From positions 23,293-87,292 of the forward strand of contig CAYPQD010000005.1 of the NCBI GenBank assembly GCA_964412785.1: DNA of 64,000 nt, given 5' to 3'. The position numbers and the translations under genes are program-made. Under the pieces are notes generated by a model that was given only the letters and a program-made list of their open reading frames with translations, made no database searches and was not told the DNA's origin. The DNA comes from UBA5336 sp964412785. Its GTDB lineage: Bacteria > Pseudomonadota > Alphaproteobacteria > Caulobacterales > Hyphomonadaceae. Below, in pieces: positions 60,227-64,000 of this stretch (positions are counted from its first letter, which is position 1; every line of letters begins with the position of its first letter).

Positions 60227-61482
60227 GCGGGCACCCCGACAAGCCGCGTTGCGTCATGGCCGGTTATCCGCACCCGGACGGGCCGTCCAGACGTGGGCAG
60301 CGCCGCAGCCGCGATCCTGACGGGCGTGAAATCGGCGAGCCGGGCGCCGTCACCGCGCTCGACCAGGGCGTCGGCCTCGCGGCCGACATGCCGCTCCAGG
60401 TGGCGCCTGAGCGCATCCGCCGCTGTCCCGCGCAGTGCCGCAGCCCGCGTCCTGACGACCTCGCGGGCAAGCTGCGGCATCCGCGCGGCAGGCGTTCCAT
60501 TGCGCGGGCTGAACGGGAAGACGTGCACGAAGGCGAGGCGCGCCTCCTCGATGAGGCTGAGGGACTGGCGATGCGCCGCCTCGCTCTCGGTCGGGAAGCC
60601 GGCAATGAGGTCGGCACCGAAGGCCATGTCGGGGCGGGCGCTGCGCAGCCGGTCTACCAGCGCCAGCGCCTGTCCGCGCGAATGGCGGCGCTTCATCCGC
60701 TTGAGGATGAGATCATCGCCATGCTGCAGGGACAGGTGCATGAAGGGTGCAAGGCGAGGATCGCAGACCGCCTCGAACAGCGCCTCGTCGATCTCGATTG
60801 CGTCGATGGAGGAAATACGCAGCTGCGGCAGGTCCGGCACCAGCTTCAGGATGCGCTGCACCAGCCGGCCGAGCGGCGGCGCACCGGGCAGGTCGCCGCC
60901 CCAGCTTGTCAGGTCGACACCGGTCAGCACCACCTCATGATGGCCGCTGGCGGCAAGGCGCCGAACCTGCTCGACGACCTCACCGGCGGGGACCGAGCGC
61001 GCATTGCCTCGGCCATAGGGAATGATGCAGAAAGTGCAGCGATGGTCGCAGCCCTGCTGCACCTGTACATAGGCGCGTGCCCGCCCGGCCATGCCGTCGA
61101 TCAGGTGGCTGGCGGTCTCGGTAACGGACATGATATCATTGACTCGCACCTTCCCGGTGCCGCCAAGCAGGGTGGCGGGCGTCCAGGTGGCGGCCTGCAT
61201 CTTTTCATGATTGCCGACAATGCGGGTGACCTCGGGCATGGCGGCGAAGGCCTGCGGGTCGATCTGCGCGGCGCAGCCGGTAACGATCACCGGTCGGCCC
61301 GGCGCCTCCCTGGCGGCGCGGCGGATTGCCTGGCGGGCCTGGCGCACCGCCTCGGCGGTGACGGCGCAGGTGTTGACGATCACCGCATCGCCAAGGCCGG
61401 CGGCCTCGCCATGACGGCGCATCACTTCCGACTCATAGGTGTTCAGCCGGCAGCCAAGGGTGATTACGACAGGCGTTTTCAT
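60223..61482 (-). CDS. mtaB: tRNA threonylcarbamoyladenosine methylthiotransferase
   Basis: Radical-SAM methylthiotransferase, 419 residues. N-terminal UPF0004 domain cysteines occur in TLGCRLNTYE, VNTCAVT and VTGCAAQ; the radical-SAM CxxxCxxC is QGCDHRCTFCIIPYGRG. It converts t6A37 to ms2t6A37 in tRNAs. The gene order mtaB-ftsY is typical of Alphaproteobacteria. Confidence 0.94.
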   Translation of the reverse strand: MKTPVVITLGCRLNTYESEVMRRHGEAAGLGDAVIVNTCAVTAEAVRQARQAIRRAAREAPGRPVIVTGCAAQIDPQAFAAMPEVTRIVGNHEKMQAATWTPATLLGGTGKVRVNDIMSVTETASHLIDGMAGRARAYVQVQQGCDHRCTFCIIPYGRGNARSVPAGEVVEQVRRLAASGHHEVVLTGVDLTSWGGDLPGAPPLGRLVQRILKLVPDLPQLRISSIDAIEIDEALFEAVCDPRLAPFMHLSLQHGDDLILKRMKRRHSRGQALALVDRLRSARPDMAFGADLIAGFPTESEAAHRQSLSLIEEARLAFVHVFPFSPRNGTPAARMPQLAREVVRTRAAALRGTAADALRRHLERHVGREADALVERGDGARLADFTPVRIAAAALPTSGRPVRVRITGHDATRLVGVPA

Positions 61483-61566
61483 CTTGCCCCTGAATTAGGC
61501 CGTGCGCCGGCAAAATGCGAGACATTCACGCCTTCCGGCCCGGCGCGATAGGCAGTATGCAGAGGC

Positions 61567-63435
61567 GTGGCTTTCGACCCGGCTTCCGGCGCAGCCGAGC
61601 GCATCAAGGTGTTCGTTTCCTACTCGCGGGCGGACACACCGTTTGCGCTCGACCTGGTGGCTGGCCTGCAGGCCTGCGGCTTCGAGGCGTTCATCGACCA
61701 GGAGGACATCGCTCCGGGCGAGCCCTGGGAACAGCGCCTCGGCGGACTGATCGAGAGCGCTGACACGGTCGTCTATGTGCTCTCTCCCGACAGCCTCGCC
61801 TCAGAGCACTGCTCGTGGGAGGTGAACGAGACGCTGCGCCTCAACAAGCGGTTGCTGCCGGTGGTCTGGCGCGCGGTCGGGGATGACGGTGTGCCGCAGA
61901 CCCTGTCAAAGCTCAACTACACCTTCTTCAGCGGCCAGAACACCTTCGCCAGAGGCCTCCGGGACCTGTCGGAGGCGCTGCGCGTGGACCATGGATGGGT
62001 CCGCGAGCACACGCGGATCGGAGCGCTGGCGCGGCGCTGGCAGGCGCGCGGACGCGGCGAGGCACTGCTCCTGCGCGGCGAGGAGCTGGAGGCGGCGAGC
62101 GCCTGGGCCGCCGCGCGGCCCCATGGCGCGCCGGAACTCAGTGACGACCAGGTCGACTTCATTGCCGCCAGCAAGACCGCCCATGACGCAGCCGAGCGTG
62201 CCGCGCGCAACCGCCGCCGCGGCCTGCTGATCGCAGTCTCGACCATTGCCCTTGCCATGGCCGGGCTGGCGAGCTTTGCCGCAATGCAGTGGAGGCAGGC
62301 GGCCGAGGCGCGCGACTTCGCCCGCGAGGCCTACACCACGCTTGAACAGGCCAATTCAGAGCTGGCGGCGGCGCTGATCCGCCTGTCGGCGGACCTGTCG
62401 CTGCGTGCACCGCCTACGGGGCGCAGACCCTTCTCGGTGCAGGGCGGCTGGTTCCCGGTGGCAGCGACCTATTCCGGCGCTGTCGTGCGGCTTGAGCGCC
62501 GCCATACCGAGACCCGCCAGATCGTCACCGGCGTGCTGGTCGCAGGCGAGATGATCCATCCGGACTGGACCGGCGACACCCTCTTGCTGTCACCGCCATT
62601 CCAGAGCGAGGCCGATATACTGGCTGAGAGCCAACGCCTTACCGAATTCCTGGAGGCCACCGATGCGGCTGGCGCGGACGGGGCGGCAGCGTTCGAGGGC
62701 GAGAGATTCTCACGCGCCGGAGTGTTTGCGATCGATTCTTCCGGCGAGGCACCGGCCGGCGCGCCGGACATTATCGAACAGCGCTATGTCGACAGACGTC
62801 CGGACGGCCTGCAGGACGGGGAGAGCGTCAACATCATGGAGCAACGCGCCGGCATCGCGGATGATGACCTGGCGGGCGCCGGCGAGGACACGCTCAGCGT
62901 CAGCTTCCCGACCCTGCGACAGGCCGCGGCCCTCGACATTGCCGACACCCCGCTCTGGCGCACACCGATCGAACTTGCCGGCGAACCGGTGTTCGTCCTC
63001 TACCGCCTCGATGACGCCCCGCCCTTCGGCGCCCGCCCGCTCGGGCCGGGCGATCTCGACTGTGCGACCCGCAAGGTGCGCAGCGAGGCGGGCGAGCGCT
63101 ATGCCGTGTTCGGGATTGATGCGACGGCCAGCGGGGCCGGCGATGATGAGGCGCTGACCTTGCTTGTCACCGACGGGCTGGACCTGATCGACAGCGGTGC
63201 GATTACCTACCGCCATGCGACCCTGCTCGGCGCGTTCGGGGCTCCTGTGTTCGACCTCGACAGTGGCAAGGTGATCGCGATCCACCAGGGGGTCGATTCA
63301 AACCGGTCCGGGCCCGGGGGCCGGGTCGGGTTCGCCGAGCCCCTGCTGCCGGTGATCGACCTGATCCGCGACGATGTCTCGATCGACCGCGGCGATGCTG
63401 AGCGCACGCCGCCGCTATGCGACGTGGCGCGATAG
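61567..63435 (+). CDS. TIR domain - transmembrane - degenerate trypsin-like protein
   Basis: 622 residues. Residues 12-145 are a TIR domain (IKVFVSYSRADTPFALDLVAGL, FIDQEDIAPGEPW) with a conserved Glu85 in HCSWEVNE, the position of the catalytic Glu of NADase TIRs. A membrane span lies at about 219-240, followed by a short coil. From about 290 the sequence resembles trypsin-like domains. The serine motif GSSGSPVF appears as GAFGAPVF near 555-562, with Phe where the catalytic Ser should be, so it is probably not a protease. GTG start. Function unknown; could be signalling or defence. Confidence 0.75.
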   Translation: MAFDPASGAAERIKVFVSYSRADTPFALDLVAGLQACGFEAFIDQEDIAPGEPWEQRLGGLIESADTVVYVLSPDSLASEHCSWEVNETLRLNKRLLPVVWRAVGDDGVPQTLSKLNYTFFSGQNTFARGLRDLSEALRVDHGWVREHTRIGALARRWQARGRGEALLLRGEELEAASAWAAARPHGAPELSDDQVDFIAASKTAHDAAERAARNRRRGLLIAVSTIALAMAGLASFAAMQWRQAAEARDFAREAYTTLEQANSELAAALIRLSADLSLRAPPTGRRPFSVQGGWFPVAATYSGAVVRLERRHTETRQIVTGVLVAGEMIHPDWTGDTLLLSPPFQSEADILAESQRLTEFLEATDAAGADGAAAFEGERFSRAGVFAIDSSGEAPAGAPDIIEQRYVDRRPDGLQDGESVNIMEQRAGIADDDLAGAGEDTLSVSFPTLRQAAALDIADTPLWRTPIELAGEPVFVLYRLDDAPPFGARPLGPGDLDCATRKVRSEAGERYAVFGIDATASGAGDDEALTLLVTDGLDLIDSGAITYRHATLLGAFGAPVFDLDSGKVIAIHQGVDSNRSGPGGRVGFAEPLLPVIDLIRDDVSIDRGDAERTPPLCDVAR

Positions 63436-63458
63436 GCAGGCTTTGCGCCCCCCTGGCC

Positions 63459-63487
63459 TTTCATCGGAGCGCAAAGCCGCTTATATA
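63459..63487 (+). promoter_or_regulatory. Possible ssrA promoter
   Basis: TATATA (63482-63487) is a good -10 element, with TTTCAT (63459-63464) as a weak -35 at 17-base spacing. The predicted start near 63494 fits the beginning of the tmRNA acceptor piece. Confidence 0.4.
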
Positions 63488-63489
63488 GG

Positions 63490-63810
63490 CGGCGTTCGCA
63501 AGGACTATGGCGATAAACGCACGTGTAATAAGCGGTTCGGACCCGGGGGCGGTACCCGGCGGCTCCACCAATCTCTCCGGTCGTTGGTCGGATGGCATGG
63601 GGCCGAAACAGGATCGACGGACGTGTAAAGACGACGCCTTCGCCCGCTTGAGCTGCGTCAGAAGCTCACTAGCAAACAGTTGCCAACGACAACTTTGCTC
63701 AAGGTGAACTGCTCGCTGCGTAAGCGGCGCGTGGAACACCAACCTGAACTCCTGGGGACTTAGCCCCTCAGGCGGGGCCCGGAGGCGCCTGGCAACAGAA
63801 GCCTCCACCC
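63490..63810 (+). ncRNA. ssrA: Transfer-messenger RNA, circularly permuted two-piece form
   Basis: The mature 3' piece comes first and ends with CCA at 63568-63570. A 28-base spacer follows, and the mature 5' piece starts at 63599 with GGGGCCGAAACAGGATCGAC. The ends pair as an acceptor stem (GGGGCCG with CGGCTCC, 63560-63566), including the G3-U70 wobble read by alanyl-tRNA synthetase. The tag frame at 63682-63723 encodes ANDNFAQGELLAA plus stop. A 6-bp hairpin (GGAGGC/GCCTCC, 63781-63806) lies near the 3' limit. Rescues stalled ribosomes with SmpB. Outer ends are approximate. Confidence 0.93.
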
Positions 63811-63864
63811 TTCCCCTTTCCAGTGGGTCGCAATTGCCGCGTGCGGCCGGCGCGGCGGGCCCGT

Positions 63865-63996
63865 TCAGGAGCCTTCGGCCAGGCGGTCGATCACCGCGTC
63901 ACCATCGCGCCGGGCATTGACGCGCTCCAGCGACCGGAACAGGGCCTTAGGGCAGGTTCCGACCAAATTGACCCACTTGGCCGCTTGGATTTTTCG
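63865..63996 (-). pseudogene. Short unexplained coding-like remnant
   Basis: On the minus strand, 43 codons are open between a TGA at 63999-63997 and the stop at 63865-63867. They include KWVNLVGTCPKALFRSLERV and RRDGDAVIDRLAEGS, which look protein-like, but there is no ATG. It may be the tail of a broken gene or a chance frame. The rest of 63811-64000 shows nothing else I can name. Confidence 0.2.
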
Positions 63997-64000
63997 TCAG

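Noticed and set aside
1..64000. CRISPR arrays, insertion sequences and standard tRNA or rRNA genes
   Set aside because: No regularly spaced repeats, transposase motifs or cloverleaf/rRNA sequences were seen apart from the tRNA-like part of ssrA.

Overview
The window is high-GC DNA from an alphaproteobacterium that makes bacteriochlorophyll a. Bases 1-32274 are most of a photosynthesis gene cluster. The rest is housekeeping genes plus a multimodular lipid/PKS synthase locus. A type-2 (quinone-type) reaction centre, the oxygen-dependent cyclase AcsF, PpsR/PpaA regulators and a permuted two-piece tmRNA all fit Alphaproteobacteria. With AcsF and no anaerobic cyclase in view, an aerobic or semi-aerobic anoxygenic phototroph is likely. 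Genus cannot be assigned from sequence reading alone.

Layout. (1) 1-9402, plus strand: the end of crtE, then crtF, then a bchCXYZ-pufBALM superoperon closed by a strong hairpin-plus-T terminator. No pufQ, pufX or pufC is present in the puf operon. (2) 9402-16183, minus strand: a small membrane protein, tspO, bchP, a PucC-family transporter-like gene, bchG, ppsR and ppaA. (3) 16184-16646: a regulatory interval with two overlapping PpsR-type dyads. (4) 16647-32274, plus strand: bchFNBHLM-lhaA-puhABC-orf-acsF-puhE-hemA, mostly joined by ATGA, GTGA or TGATG overlaps. Together these genes convert 5-aminolevulinate-derived protoporphyrin to bacteriochlorophyll a and assemble the reaction centre and LH1. 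bchI, bchD, bchO and most crt genes are not in the window.

(5) 32296-40249: dapF, a gap/Uma2/pgk/fba/thiE-like/efp carbon-metabolism run, two small membrane ORFs and an inositol-monophosphatase-family gene. (6) 40252-53853: a PUFA-synthase-like (Pfa) locus. It holds a phosphopantetheinyl transferase on the plus strand and, transcribed on the minus strand, pfaD, pfaA (KS-AT-ACP-ACP), a ketoreductase, and a KS-CLF-AT-DH-DH megasynthase. At the pfaA/ketoreductase junction there is a TTTTTTC slippery heptamer in correct phase, a 5-nt spacer containing the pfaA stop codon, and a 10-bp GC-rich stem-loop. A -1 ribosomal frameshift there would fuse the two into the classical PfaA architecture. This is the most notable observation in the window.

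(7) 54137-63435: a stand-alone RyR-domain protein, apaG, metZ, a dCTP-deaminase-like gene, a membrane-anchored LuxR-HTH protein with a DUF4199 partner, ftsY, mtaB and a TIR-transmembrane-pseudoprotease protein. (8) 63490-63810: the permuted ssrA (tmRNA), encoding the tag ANDNFAQGELLAA.

Regulation visible in sequence: PpsR-type TGT-N12-ACA sites overlap the -35 or -10 elements of bchC, bchG and bchF. For bchC, and probably bchG, the promoter lies so close to the start codon that the mRNA would be leaderless or nearly so.
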